NCBI GenBank assembly: GCA_001579985.1 | Contig: LRSR01003511.1 | Coordinates: 1-25,834 of the forward strand | Source: Hypsibius dujardini | Lineage: Eukaryota; Tardigrada; Eutardigrada; Parachela; Hypsibiidae | Direction: 5' to 3' | Length of the DNA: 25,834 bases | Shown: positions 11,901 through 20,473 of the stretch, one piece after another | Layout of the letters: every line of letters starts with the position of its first letter | Numbering within the stretch: position 1 is the stretch's first letter | The notes under the pieces: model-generated | Told to the model about the DNA's origin: nothing | Seen by the model: only the letters and a program-made list of their open reading frames with translations | The model's database searches: none | Made by a program: the position numbers and the translations under genes

Positions 11901-14900
11901 TGAGCTTGTACTGGCCGAGATTTTTGCTGTCCAAGTAGATGTTGCAGTATCCCGATTTGACCAGTGTCTTGCCCTGTAAAGAAAAAAGATCATGAAAAAC
12001 TCATTCATCAAACCTCCCAAATCTCCGGTTCAAAATTTTCCGTTTATTCACCACACAACTTACCAGGGAGACGGTTAAACAATGCCACATGGCCTCCTGC
12101 TCCTTCAAAATGGCCATATCCAGTATGACCGTGTCCCCACACGCCTCCATATCGGGGTTCTCTGGCGCGTTATGCTCCCGCGTAGACACCAACAGCTTCG
12201 GTACCCCGTTACCGTCCATCACCACGTGGATGGAAAGACAAGTCATGGCGTCCGGCGGTTTGGTGATGTGCCGAGTAATGTCAATCAACCGGATGCTCTC
12301 TGACGCGGCGAAACAGTCGATGCAGAACCACATGACCTAAACAAGAAAAAAAGGCAGCTGAATTCAAAATAGACAGATAACTAAACAGACAGATAAATGA
12401 ATATAGAGACAGGTACAAAGTTATACAGAAAAAGAGATAACTAAGACAAGAAGTGAGATACAGACAGATATGTAGACAGACAAACAGGCAGACATCCACA
12501 TAAAGATACAGAAACAGGCAGACAGACAAACAGACAAACAGACAGCAGTCATAGACAGATAGACAGACAGCAGATAGACAAACAGACAGACAGCAGCATA
12601 GACAGAAAGACAGTACAGACAGACAGACAGTCAGACAGACAGACACAGACAGAAAGACAGACAGACAGCAGCAGAGAGTGAGGAACTCACCACGCTGAAA
12701 CCTCCGGCCGGCGGAAAGACCCGCAGCCCGTTGCCGATACCGCCCAGCACAGTGGCAGACTCGGATGCACCCAAGCTACCCAGTGTTGCGAAGTTGGTGA
12801 TGGTCTGCGGTGCGATACTGGGGAGAAAAAGTCCCCCGAAACCCTCGTAACTCAGGTCGAATTCCACAAACGCCGGCGGGGAGACGCTCTGGAAATCACG
12901 GAGAGTGATCATGGAAACGAGAGTCTTGATTCGTGAGAGAGGCAGGTGGCAGCCGGATGCGTGGAACCGAAGTCGTAGTAGGGTCCTGCGAAATGCCAAG
13001 AATCAATCAATGCCCAGCGCAAACCTTACCGACCTGGGGATTAATCAATCGTTCTCAACAGCGAAAACACTAAAACAATATTTACATAATAAATGTAGAT
13101 GCAATTTACCGCAGTTCTTTAGGGCGGAGGCTTTGAGCAGCCAGCCGTTCCAGGATGTACTGTATGGAGTTGCTGAGCGGGTGGCTTTCATCCGCCAGGG
13201 CGGCCTCGCAGACATTCAGCAGTTCATTCACCATACCGGCTTCGCACATCAACTGTTGGTTGCGCTCGTGGCGAACCAGCGATTTCAAAACGTCCGAAAC
13301 GAATACCAGAAGAGCCGGTGAATCCTGTAAAACAAGAAATTTGCCAGCGTCGACAAACAAACATATCAGCAAACACCACAAAAAAGTCAGCTCATAAAAT
13401 AGGGGCGCACACACACTTGCACCTAAACAGGCAGACATCAAACTTACATTTAGGAAATAGAATGAAAGACACGAAAAGACAGACAGAGAGACAGACACAA
13501 TACCTGAGGTCCGGAAGGAGTTGAAGGTAACAAATCCAACGTCACCAATACCGCGCCTGCATGAACAATAGGAGCGTCGCTCAGAAGCGTCTCAAAGTTA
13601 TCTGCCCATCCATGCCGGTATCCATCCAAAGCCATCAGATACAGACATCGCACTACTAAGCAAGCCGCGTATTCCGACCCATTCCCACTGACCACACTGT
13701 CAGGCCGGAAGAAGGCCGTGGCGAATGCCGAGGAATCAATCTCTTGACTGTCCATATCCGCCGGCCAGGTACGGAGGATTTTGAGGGAATCGAAACAGCC
13801 CAACAAGCGAAGTGCGTCAGTGAGGGCTGTCCAGCGGATCTCCGTTTGGAAATGCTTGGCGTTGGAGGGCTCATAACGCATGGCCGTTGTGAGGGTTTCG
13901 AAGATGCAGCTGAGGTAGGAGTAGACCGCTGAGTCGAATGTGAGGAACTTGCCTTCCAATGCGACGATAGCAGATACAAGTGAGACGAAAGCTCCTGAAA
14001 AATGAAGTAAGTAACCGATTTTCGTAGCATTCTTTGATCATCGATCGAGCGCTAAAATTATTTAGGGATAAATCGACAAAATGAATGGCAAAACTAAACC
14101 GAAAAATCTAAACTGAAAATAACTAAAACTTTAGTAACTTAATTGCTTAATTTTAGTTTTATAAGTTACTATAAAAAGGGTGAACGACAATTTTTAGTAA
14201 CTTGAATTTCTTGATTTTAGTTTTACAAGTTTCTGGAAAAAACTTAACACTTTTAATCTAAAAAGCAACTAAAACAATTACTTTGAATAAAAGTCTTAGT
14301 AACTAACAAAGTCTAAACTAAAATATTGATCGACTAAGTAACCTAATTTTTAGTTAATGTAATAAAAATATAAATTAACATTTTTAGTTTAATTAATTTT
14401 TAATTTAATTAAATACAATTTATGTGTCCTAATTCAAACTTTAAATACATCCTTAGATGCACAAATTTTACGATTTCCAGAAGTAGTGCATCGTGATATT
14501 CAACGAGCGATCCCCGAGCTGTCAGCAAACCACTCACCAGATTTACGAAAGGCAATCCGACTCCGATGGGATTCCCTCAGCGCCGCACACAGACACCGCA
14601 GCAGATCCTGTTTAATTTGCAGTCCGTTGAGGGTGTTGTTGAAACTGGTCAGCAAATGCTGCATATCGTCATCACACCCAACACTCGTCAGCAGGTGCTG
14701 CAGCACCGTCAGCAGCACCGCTCGGTCTGCCGCCGAGTCAACCGTATTCACCAGATGCAGAAGATGCTGCGACCCGCCGGCTTCGCGGAACAACGGGCAA
14801 TTCTGATTATTTTGCTTCAACATGGAATGGAAGACGTCCAAGAGATCGGCCGGAAAATCGGCCATCGTCTCGGCGTTGAGGAACTTTTGTGTGAGCACCT

Positions 14901-17756
14901 CCATCAGGCCGACGTCGCGGTAGACATCTTGGAATGTGACGTCATGAAAGAGGATTCGTTTTAGGGAGAGGAGAGCGAGCTTAAAGAAGGAGGAATGTAG
15001 GGGAACGGCTCGAAGAGCGAGTGCGAGACTGGCAAGTTCTTTGCATGGCACGTGATTCAATTCGATCCTACGAAGAGAAAATGCGCAGATATAATATTTC
15101 AAAACGCAGTGAAAACAAAAGGCAAAAGTCAGGCAGACGTGGAGGCAAATACTTATGCAAACCCATTGACACACAGGAAGAGAAGCACACATAAAAGCAC
15201 ACAGACAGAGAGACATACAAACAAACAAACAAAAGGACGGATAGACAGAAACAGACAGAGAGAAAGACAGAAACAGCCACGAAATCTTACACAATATGAC
15301 GGAGTAAATTAAAATAAATATTCTGAACGTCCTGGCTGAGAAGTGCCACCTTCTCCGTGATGAGGCTGAGCGTATTTATGATGGCATCCATGACAAAATA
15401 GTTGGCCTCGTCCCAGACAAACAGTTCATTGGCCGCCAGCAGAATACATTTGGCTTGTTCCACGCTGGGCGTTTTGAGGAAAATGTCTTGAAGACATTGA
15501 AAGACATCGACGCAGCGTATTGAAAAGGGTGGCCCTTTTGGTTTGGGCACTTGGAATGAGACCAAACGAAAAGGGCTCTGGCTCAGCTGGACACGGAGTT
15601 CGCCCGGGCCGTGGACGCTCAGTTCCTTGATGATGGCGACGAAATGTTCTATCGTCTGGTTATTGCCGTGACTCTCTTCGGACAGCCTATAAGTAAAAAG
15701 AATGAAATGCCCACACGCTTTCGGGCCGCAGTCTGTTAGTCTGTTTGTCTGTCTATCCATCTGTCTGTATATATTTCAGTAGGTAGGATTGACTGCACGA
15801 CTGGCTGTCGGTATGCCTGCTGGTCGGGATACATACTAAATGTCAAACTGTGCGACCCAACGTCTAACTGCTTGTCTGCCTGACTGTGTGCCAATACGTC
15901 TGACTGTTTTTTTCGTTTAAAAGCTTTAAACCGGTCGCAAAAACAAACCTAAGTCCAAATTCAACGATAAAAGCGAACCCCTGAGCAGCACGAAAGTCAT
16001 CCACCACTGTTTGGCTGTGATCAAACGCCTGTTGTAGAAAGACGGCAATGTATTGGAATATGCAAAAGATCTCCTCCACGCTGAGCTGATGGACATTACG
16101 CAGATTGTCCACGCAGATTTTCAAACAACCCTTGGCTGAAAAATACGGCAACAATATTTGGCGAGACATTCTCCAGAGGTAATGATCGCCTGATCGTGTT
16201 CATACTGCAGCAGTACATGTACTCGTACCATGGATGTAACCCAGTACGGGAGGGGTCAGAGAATGCCGTGCGAGCACGCACAGTGCTTCTTGGCAGCACG
16301 TGCGCCAAATAGCGTTGTGCGGAGGACAGGGACTGGTGGCGGCGATGAACAGAAGCGCGAGATCATCTTTCTTGGCCAGTTCTTCCGCACCAACTGCATT
16401 TCGTAAAAGATTGCAGAGAATCTGAAACAAAAAATATGTCAGATTTGCATATGCTGTCTGTTTGTCTGTCTGTCTGTCTTTTTATTTGCCTGTATGTCTG
16501 CTTGTCTGTATGTTTGCTTGTCTGTTTGTCTGTAGACCTGCCAAGCAGCTTGCCTGCCTGCCTGCCTGCCAAAACTTTTAACTGTCCGTAAGCAAATATC
16601 CCAACACGCCTGGCAAAAACTGGGTTTATTGGTCTGTCTATAGCATTTCCTTCTACCTCATTTGAAATGGCAGCCAAATTTTGCCGGTTCGAGGCCAGTT
16701 CTCCTTCGGTCGGCGGCAAGTCAAAGAATAAGTAAAAGCTCTTGACGATGGTTGACGGCAGAGATGTCCCGCAAATCATGTCCGCCAAGCGTCCGGAGCA
16801 GAGTGACAAGGTCTGCAGACTGACCAGCAGTAGCCATCCGTGGGAAAAGTCATTGGGACTTAAGAAGTCAACGATCGCCAAACTGGCGCCTTCTGTAAAA
16901 CAAAACACAATCACGGTCATAACAGTAAAAATTACGTGCATAAAAAACTCGATCTCTCAAACCAGAAATTAAGTTAAAAATACAATTAGATAAATAATTT
17001 ATGTTCTAAATTTGTTCAATTATTAATCATACATTAAAATACATGCCAGAAATAAATATCGTTTAACGAATCAACTGATTTTAAAGAAATAAATTTCGGA
17101 AAAAAAAGATACAAAGGCATAATTCAGTTCTCGATTTGATTTCGAAAACAAAATAAAAAAAACAGAACATAGTTACAGATGTAGTCGAACTACTTAACGA
17201 AAAGAATACTACATTTTAATTTATCAATCAATCAACTAGTAGTTCCCGTAGACAAATGAACCGCTAATTTCCAGTTCCATTAAAAGCTGCGCACATACCC
17301 GAACTTCTATCCCCAGCACGCTTTTTGATTTCATGCACGAGAAGCTTCGCAACGGCCGTGCCGAAGAGCAACAGATCGGGAAACTGCGCTTGAATTTGCT
17401 CCACCGATGAATTTTTAAACAGCTGTAAAAGGCACGCTCGATTCAATCAATCAAGCAGACACACGCACTGCGAACTCGCGCAGATGTCCTTCCTCCATTT
17501 CAAATGCACTTCTCACCTTGACGAAAATCGGAACCAACGAGTATAACCGATCATCCTGTGCGGCGTTCACATTACTTCCCGAGGGTGTGCGTGAGATGCT
17601 CTCAAAGACGCGTTTCAAGTGCTGTAAATGCAGTGCATAATCTTGGCTGTTAGCTGCGGGATTCTTCGTGCCAGCCGAGTTGACCGTGCTTCCCGAGCTG
17701 CTGCTCGCGTTCGCCGTCGACCCTTGCTGCTGCACCAATTTTTTCAAAGCGTTCAT
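1535..17756 (-). CDS. WDFY3: WDFY3/Alfy (blue cheese) orthologue: BEACH-WD40 autophagy scaffold, about 3,150 residues
   Basis: The spliced product follows animal WDFY3 along almost its whole length. Order: N-terminal solenoid (residues 1-870), ConA-like region (about 890-1210), second helical block (1214-2183), acidic linker and PH-BEACH (2184-2388), BEACH (about 2392-2680), WD40 repeats (2700-3100). The start is the ATG at 17756 (MNALKKLV, A at -3); the family begins similarly with MN and a basic helix. There are 28 firm exons, with coordinates in the block entries below; all internal junctions are GT-AG and phase-consistent. In the family, the protein is a large cytoplasmic scaffold that brings ubiquitinated aggregates and p62 to the autophagy machinery (ATG5, Atg8 proteins, PI3P). 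Assignment over neurobeachin or LYST rests on the BEACH text (CDYVSQHLHEWIDLVFG, FKKPHP) and on colinearity of the N-terminal half. Odd: no FYVE finger and no LIR-type motif are visible, so the C-terminus is uncertain. Human WDFY3 has about 3,500 residues. Confidence 0.93.
1653..1673. repeat. (TCTG)n microsatellite, last intron
   Basis: About five tandem TCTG units, in opposite orientation to most repeats of this gene. If the last intron is not spliced, the repeat is translated as DRQTDRQ. Confidence 0.9.
2218..2340. repeat. CAGA/CAGG-rich tract, intron 27
   Basis: Degenerate CAGG, CAGA and AACA units on the plus strand fill the intron between exons 27 and 28. Confidence 0.85.
2849..3062. 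repeat. CAGA tract with pure (GGCA)10 core, intron 26
   Basis: The purest run is (GGCA)10 at 2911-2950, inside a longer degenerate CAGA/CAAA tract. It reaches close to the exon 26 donor. Confidence 0.92.
3360..3532. repeat. Degenerate CAGA/CAGG tract, intron 25
   Basis: Interrupted CAAA, CAGG, CAGA and GATA units, older-looking than the neighbouring tracts. Confidence 0.65.
3825..3946. repeat. CAGA/CAGG tract abutting the exon 24 splice donor
   Basis: CAGA, CAGG and GACA units run up to 3946, directly against exon 24. The donor dinucleotide itself (3946-3947) belongs to the repeat edge. Confidence 0.88.
3948..4988 (-). other. WDFY3: WDFY3-like exons 23-24: BEACH domain
   Basis: Exons 4618-4988 and 3948-4509, residues about 2389-2699. 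This is the best conserved part of the gene. Exon 23 reads SVTQRWVRGEISNFQYLM, then [37 protein letters not shown] and HYSTAMIVASYLLRLEPFT. Exon 24 starts GGHFDLADRMFHSVKDAWW and continues through ADVKELIPEFFYLPDFL, REFIRVHRDALECDYVS and LHEWIDLVFGAKQQG to FINNFGQVPSQIFKKPHP. BEACH is a scaffold fold without a known active site. The exon 24 donor (GTCTTT) sits at the edge of a CAGA-type repeat, yet it gives the right frame into exon 25. Confidence 0.95.
4542..4603. repeat. TGTC/TGCC tract, intron 23
   Basis: TGTC, TATC and TGCC units on the plus strand in a 108-nt intron; orientation opposite to most others in the gene. Confidence 0.8.
5316..5452. repeat. AT-rich low-complexity block, intron 22
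   Basis: Runs of AATA, TAAA and ATAAT make up most of this stretch. No exon signal is seen in it. Confidence 0.7.
5476..6409 (-). other. WDFY3: WDFY3-like exons 21-22: acidic linker and PH-BEACH domain
   Basis: Exon 21 (6211-6409) is only 66 codons with no long frame of its own. It was found by its acceptor (TTACTAG), donor (GTTAGT) and content: an acidic run DEEDEESDD, then IRRLMEEGDTITYAFRCARVEG, matching the conserved start of the PH-BEACH domain. Exon 22 (5476-5892) continues with GKEHFYLIDGFTLLSTREIR, the DIESIPAG turn, the basic stretch KRRRQKF, RRRYLLQPIGLEI and SGLLNSIIG. In the family, the PH-BEACH unit acts with BEACH and contributes to p62 binding. The acidic linker is much shorter than in human WDFY3. 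Confidence 0.9.
9430..9525. repeat. CAGA tract, intron 15
   Basis: Degenerate CAGA, GATA and CACA units on the plus strand inside the 251-nt intron. Confidence 0.8.
10138..10350. repeat. CAGA tract, intron 14
   Basis: Long degenerate CAGA/CAGG tract with a pure (GACA) core near 10261-10281 and a CACA-spaced segment after it. It fills most of the 284-nt intron. Confidence 0.88.
11285..11500. repeat. CAGA/GAGA tract, intron 12
   Basis: CAGG and CAGA units mixed with GAGA, taking most of the 319-nt intron. Confidence 0.85.
11515..12985 (-). other. WDFY3: WDFY3-like exons 10-12: ConA-like (laminin-G/lectin type) region
   Basis: Exons 12691-12985, 12064-12336 and 11515-11973, residues 871-1213. 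The segment starts with SRIKTLVSMITLRDFQ, then AFVEFDLSYEGFGGLFLPS and VMWFCIDCFAA. It continues through EQEAMWHCLTVSL and the beta-rich YCNIYLDSKNLGQYKL. It ends in KIRRIYNKDDAKLIAKHL. This matches the ConA-like stretch found in the middle of BEACH proteins. A linker of several dozen residues present in human WDFY3 just before this block is missing: exon 9 (RPKELR) runs almost straight into it. Confidence 0.85.
12364..12672. repeat. CAGA tract, intron 10
   Basis: The longest tract (about 300 bp): CAGA and ACAA units with CAGCAG interruptions. It ends about 18 bp from the exon 10 donor. Confidence 0.9.
13466..13500. repeat. Short CAGA tract, intron 8
   Basis: GACA/GAGA units lie directly before the exon 8 donor at 13502-13503. 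Confidence 0.75.
13995..14537 (-). other. Intron 7, AT-rich, with a 63-bp tandem repeat
   Basis: Longest intron of the gene and free of CAGA repeats. Two diverged 63-bp units start at 14130 and 14193, each beginning TTTAGTAACTT. In the first unit, AGTAACTTA and TAAGTTACT form a hairpin. TAGTAACT-type words recur to about 14350. Confidence 0.7.
15180..15282. repeat. CAGA/CAAA tract, intron 6
   Basis: CACA, CAGA, (AAAC)n and GAGA units in the 223-nt intron, ending close to the exon 6 donor. Confidence 0.82.
15730..15905. repeat. CTGT/TGCC tract, intron 5 (reverse orientation)
   Basis: Degenerate CTGT, CTGA and TGCC units on the plus strand, so the transcript strand carries CAGA. Opposite to most tracts in this gene. 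Confidence 0.75.
16450..16570. repeat. TCTG/TGCC tract, intron 3 (reverse orientation)
   Basis: TCTG, TTTG and (CCTG) units on the plus strand, purest at 16467-16480 and 16549-16568. Confidence 0.85.
16893..17298 (-). other. Intron 2, AT-rich, no repeats recognised
   Basis: 406 nt between exons 2 and 3. A-rich with no CAGA units; I see nothing coding in it. Confidence 0.7.
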
Positions 17757-17770
17757 CCTGCCAGCTATCA

Positions 17771-17795
17771 AATCTCATTCGGTGGAAATGAGATT
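17771..17795 (-). promoter_or_regulatory. Hairpin in the 5' UTR of the WDFY3-like gene
   Basis: AATCTCATT and AATGAGATT form a perfect 9-bp inverted repeat with a 7-nt loop. On the transcript it lies 14 nt before the ATG. It overlaps two direct copies of ATTCGGTG (17778-17785 and 17793-17800). The pairing is seen; any effect on translation is inference. Confidence 0.45.
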
Positions 17796-18089
17796 CGGTG
17801 AGCGGAGTAAAAGATGTAGCAGTTTAAAACATAGGCATTTTTCGAGCTAAACCGTCAATCAATCGATCGATCAACCGAGGGCTCAAGTACAGCAGTCGCC
17901 TCTCCGAAAATTGCTCATTAAAATTCCATGGCCTTGTCGATGGTGACGATGATGCGCCATCGTTAGCGCTGTCGTTATGAAATACGTCAGTTTAACAAAC
18001 GTTCACAGTCGTGAGTCATTGGAGAAAGGTAATTCAGTCACTTCGGACAGAGTTCAGACAGCTTAAAAAATATTTAAGTGTAAACGAAA

Positions 18090-18355
18090 TGGAATTCCAT
18101 CTTGGTGGAAGTGAAATTGGTTAGATTTGATTTCCCAGATGGAACTGAAATTTAAACAAATCCCACACTTCCACTTTCGGAATGGAAACTCCATCTCATA
18201 ACAACTAGTCCTTTCATGGAATGGAGAATGGATTATGGTTCCACGTTACTATTCCAAAGCCTTTTGGACTTCCAAGACGGTTTTGGAATATCATTTTAAT
18301 CAGTTCCAGCTGCCGAGGATTCCAGTTACTATTACGATTAGGAAATGGAATTCCA
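18090..18355. repeat. GGAA/TTCC palindrome-rich block
   Basis: TGGAATTCCA occurs as a perfect palindrome at both edges (18090-18099 and 18346-18355). Between them are more than a dozen TGGAA, GGAAC or TTCCA half-words. Could be a decayed minisatellite or a cluster of binding sites (GGAA is the ETS core; GAA..TTC arrays suit heat-shock factor). Confidence 0.5.
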
Positions 18356-18710
18356 GTGATGCGGCCGGTTCCGTCGAAGCGGACCGGAGCGGCAATGTTG
18401 TTCCTGGATTTGACACCAAAAAGGCTTCCGCCCTCCTCTTGTCTATCGTCGACTCACTCTGTTGGGCAGTGTTTTTATGGGATTACAGATTAAGTTTCAC
18501 ATGTGTCGGATGAATTCGATCGGTATGGTTTTGTGTTGACGTAAACGCTTGTCGCTTGCCTGTGATTTTTCATTGGACAAATTTAATAAAACGGCGTTTT
18601 GTTCATATTCACACTTGAGAACCGAACTCATTGAAGTCAATGGAAGTTTCGTGCACGCGTTGGGGATTCAAGTTACTCGATGCGCCTTTTTCTCGCCCCA
18701 AGCCGTATTC

Positions 18711-18733
18711 GAGGGAGAGAGAGAGAGAGGGAT
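18711..18733. repeat. GA dinucleotide tract
   Basis: GAGGGAGAGAGAGAGAGAGG. Possible GAGA-factor-type promoter element for the divergent WDFY3-like gene, about 950 bp from its ATG; function is inference. Confidence 0.5.
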
Positions 18734-19143
18734 GAGATTGTAGCACACAAATCGATCGATCCTGTGGTGTGAAAGCGCGACCTCTTCCCCGTTTTGCCGG
18801 TAACATCCGGGAAGGACATTCAGGCAGAAAGCCAAGTGCCATTACTGCAGTCGACTATGGCGTGCGTCCTCTTTTAGCCTCTCACTCTTGAAAGTTGACA
18901 CGGAACTTTACGCATGTTAAGCCGTCAAGACGGCTAATTTCCACTACGATTCCCAGGAGATCCAGATTGAACGTTTGCCCTGCGTTTAATATGCGTGTGC
19001 GTCTGCCCTGACGTTGGGCCTTGGATGGCACGGCCGCAGACTTAATTAACTTTAAGTTTGAGTTTCATGCGTAACGACGGTTAGTGAGCGAAACAGTAAC
19101 GATAACTACAAGCAGAGACGCAATTGCGAGACAATCAAATATT

Positions 19144-19144
<1 letters not shown>

Positions 19145-19178
<34 letters not shown>

Positions 19179-19312
19179 AGAGACAGACAGACAGACAAAC
19201 CAACAAGCAGACAGACAGGCAGGTAGGCAGGTAGGGAGACAGACAAACAGACAAACAGGTAGACAGACAGGCAGACACACACAGACACACAGGCAGGCAG
19301 GCAGGCGGAAAC
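19145..19312. repeat. Intergenic (CAGA)n/(CAGG)n microsatellite
   Basis: Pure (CAGA) units at about 19150-19177, then CAGG, AACA and CACA variants. Same repeat class as in the introns but outside a gene, so the expansion is not intron-specific. Confidence 0.92.
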
Positions 19313-19603
19313 AGACATCACAAAGATTCTTGATCTTCATTACGAACCCTGAACATGGCACTCGAGCAGTAACAGGACTTCTATCGTTCCTCAGTGGATG
19401 CGCTTTCGTCAGATTAACACTTCCATCAATCGTTTAATACAGCTCGTACAGCAAATTTGCTCACAACGCTTTGGCAAAAGGCAACTTTTTTTACAGTAGT
19501 TAGCTTTCTAATTATTGATATGTGGTATCTAGTACAGTAACAGATTCATTTTACTTCTACCATGCAGATGGCGCTGACTGTCGGCATTCATTACATATTT
19601 CAG

Positions 19604-19693
19604 TTCGAGGTCTATATGTACGAACCAATGGGAATCACGATCAAAAGTCGACATTACTGCAGCGGGGTCTTGGTCCATCCCGAGTCGGTAGAG
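19604..19693 (+). pseudogene. Orphan serine-protease exon (region before the catalytic His)
   Basis: After a good acceptor (CATATTTCAG) the frame reads FEVYMYEP...SRHYCSGVLVHPES, followed by possible donors GTAGAG (19688) or GTAAAT (19694). This is the usual text of an S1 protease just before the catalytic-His motif TAAHC. No TAAHC exon, activation site or signal peptide was found near it, so I read it as a relic. An N-terminal exon of a gene with very distant parts cannot be excluded. Confidence 0.5.
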
Positions 19694-20385
19694 GTAAATA
19701 CAGGATGTACGAAGGATTTATATTTTTTCACTTTGTTTTTGAAAAATAAAGAAGTGCACTGTTTTGGCTGTGAGAAAAAATGTAGCAGCTGCAATTTTTC
19801 CCTGTCTCCAAAAAACAGTTAAATTCTTGCATCTGTTTTCCCCAAGGTATGACATTCGATGAAACTGATTCTAAAATCAGAACCGAACCAAGGGTAATGA
19901 TCCGACTCGCAATGAAAACTGAGAACTAATTCCGTTATGTAAGATCTGCGGGCAGCATGCGGCTATCACTTCCTGCTAGTTTGTAAATTCAGGCCTGCGA
20001 GGTTTGTAATTAACATTAAATACTAATAACACTGTTCACTGTAATCGTAAGCTTAATGCAGTTTATCTGGTGCTGTTTTTTTACATCTTTTGCACAACGT
20101 ACGTACCTAAGACTAGGACCCTGGATGGCGCTACCAGTAAGTAAGCTTGACCGTAAAAGTGAGGAAAAAAACAATATTGCTTCTATGTACTAGGATAGAA
20201 ACTTGTTTTGAATGCGTGCAGAATTCCGCTAAATTTAAGGTTCGCTCAACACAAATTATTGCTGTTTTATTGTACTGTGACAAGACGGAACAGAGGTTGT
20301 AAACGACTAGAACCTGCGAAGCCAGGGCTTGAATAAACACTGCAAAAAATATATTAGCATCACCTTGAGTGTGCATGTAGCAGAC
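19694..20385 (+). other. Intergenic, upstream of the first cysteine-rich gene
   Basis: No exon recognised. The long open frame on the minus strand across 20131-20544 has no family features and overlaps the 5' end of the plus-strand gene. Confidence 0.5.
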
Positions 20386-20392
20386 TATATTA
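20386..20392 (+). promoter_or_regulatory. Possible TATA box
   Basis: TATATTA lies 82 bp before the ATG at 20474, a plausible distance for a short 5' UTR. Weak on its own in AT-rich DNA. Confidence 0.3.
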
Positions 20393-20473
20393 GTACAAAA
20401 GCCGTCCTCTACCAGCCATTTTTCCTTTGATGCTTTAGCCTTTGCTTTTGGTGTTGCAACGCATTCTTCAATC

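Larger units (their letters stand above)
13110..17756 (-). other. WDFY3: WDFY3-like exons 1-9: N-terminal helical solenoid
   Basis: Exons (high to low): 17517-17756, 17299-17422, 16657-16892, 16229-16421, 15949-16135, 15291-15686, 14538-15067, 13504-13994, 13110-13324. They encode residues 1-870. Family landmarks read clearly: AEELAKKDDLALLF in exon 4, VVDDFRAAQGFAF in exon 5, NHVPCKELASLALALR in exon 7 followed by CDDDMQHLL and LRESHRSR, TTAMRYEPSNAKHFQTEI with RLLGCF in exon 8, and RHERNQQLMCEAG with ALADESHPL in exon 9. The block is alpha-helical, armadillo-like and has no enzyme motif. Donor quality varies: exon 5 ends on GTTTGT and exon 4 on GTACGA, both weak, but the frame continues correctly across them. 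Confidence 0.9.
17801..19144. other. Upstream region of the WDFY3-like gene
   Basis: No convincing coding exon on either strand. It should hold the promoter of the WDFY3-like gene, but no clear TATA box or start site can be placed. Named sub-features: palindrome-rich block 18090-18355 and GA tract 18711-18733. Confidence 0.5.

Noticed and set aside
2239-15294. Many minus-strand frames rich in CLSVCLPVCLS, and plus-strand frames rich in DRQTDRQ
   Set aside because: They are readings of CAGA/TCTG microsatellites inside introns, not cysteine-rich or polar proteins. Every one ends or starts at the repeat border beside a real exon.
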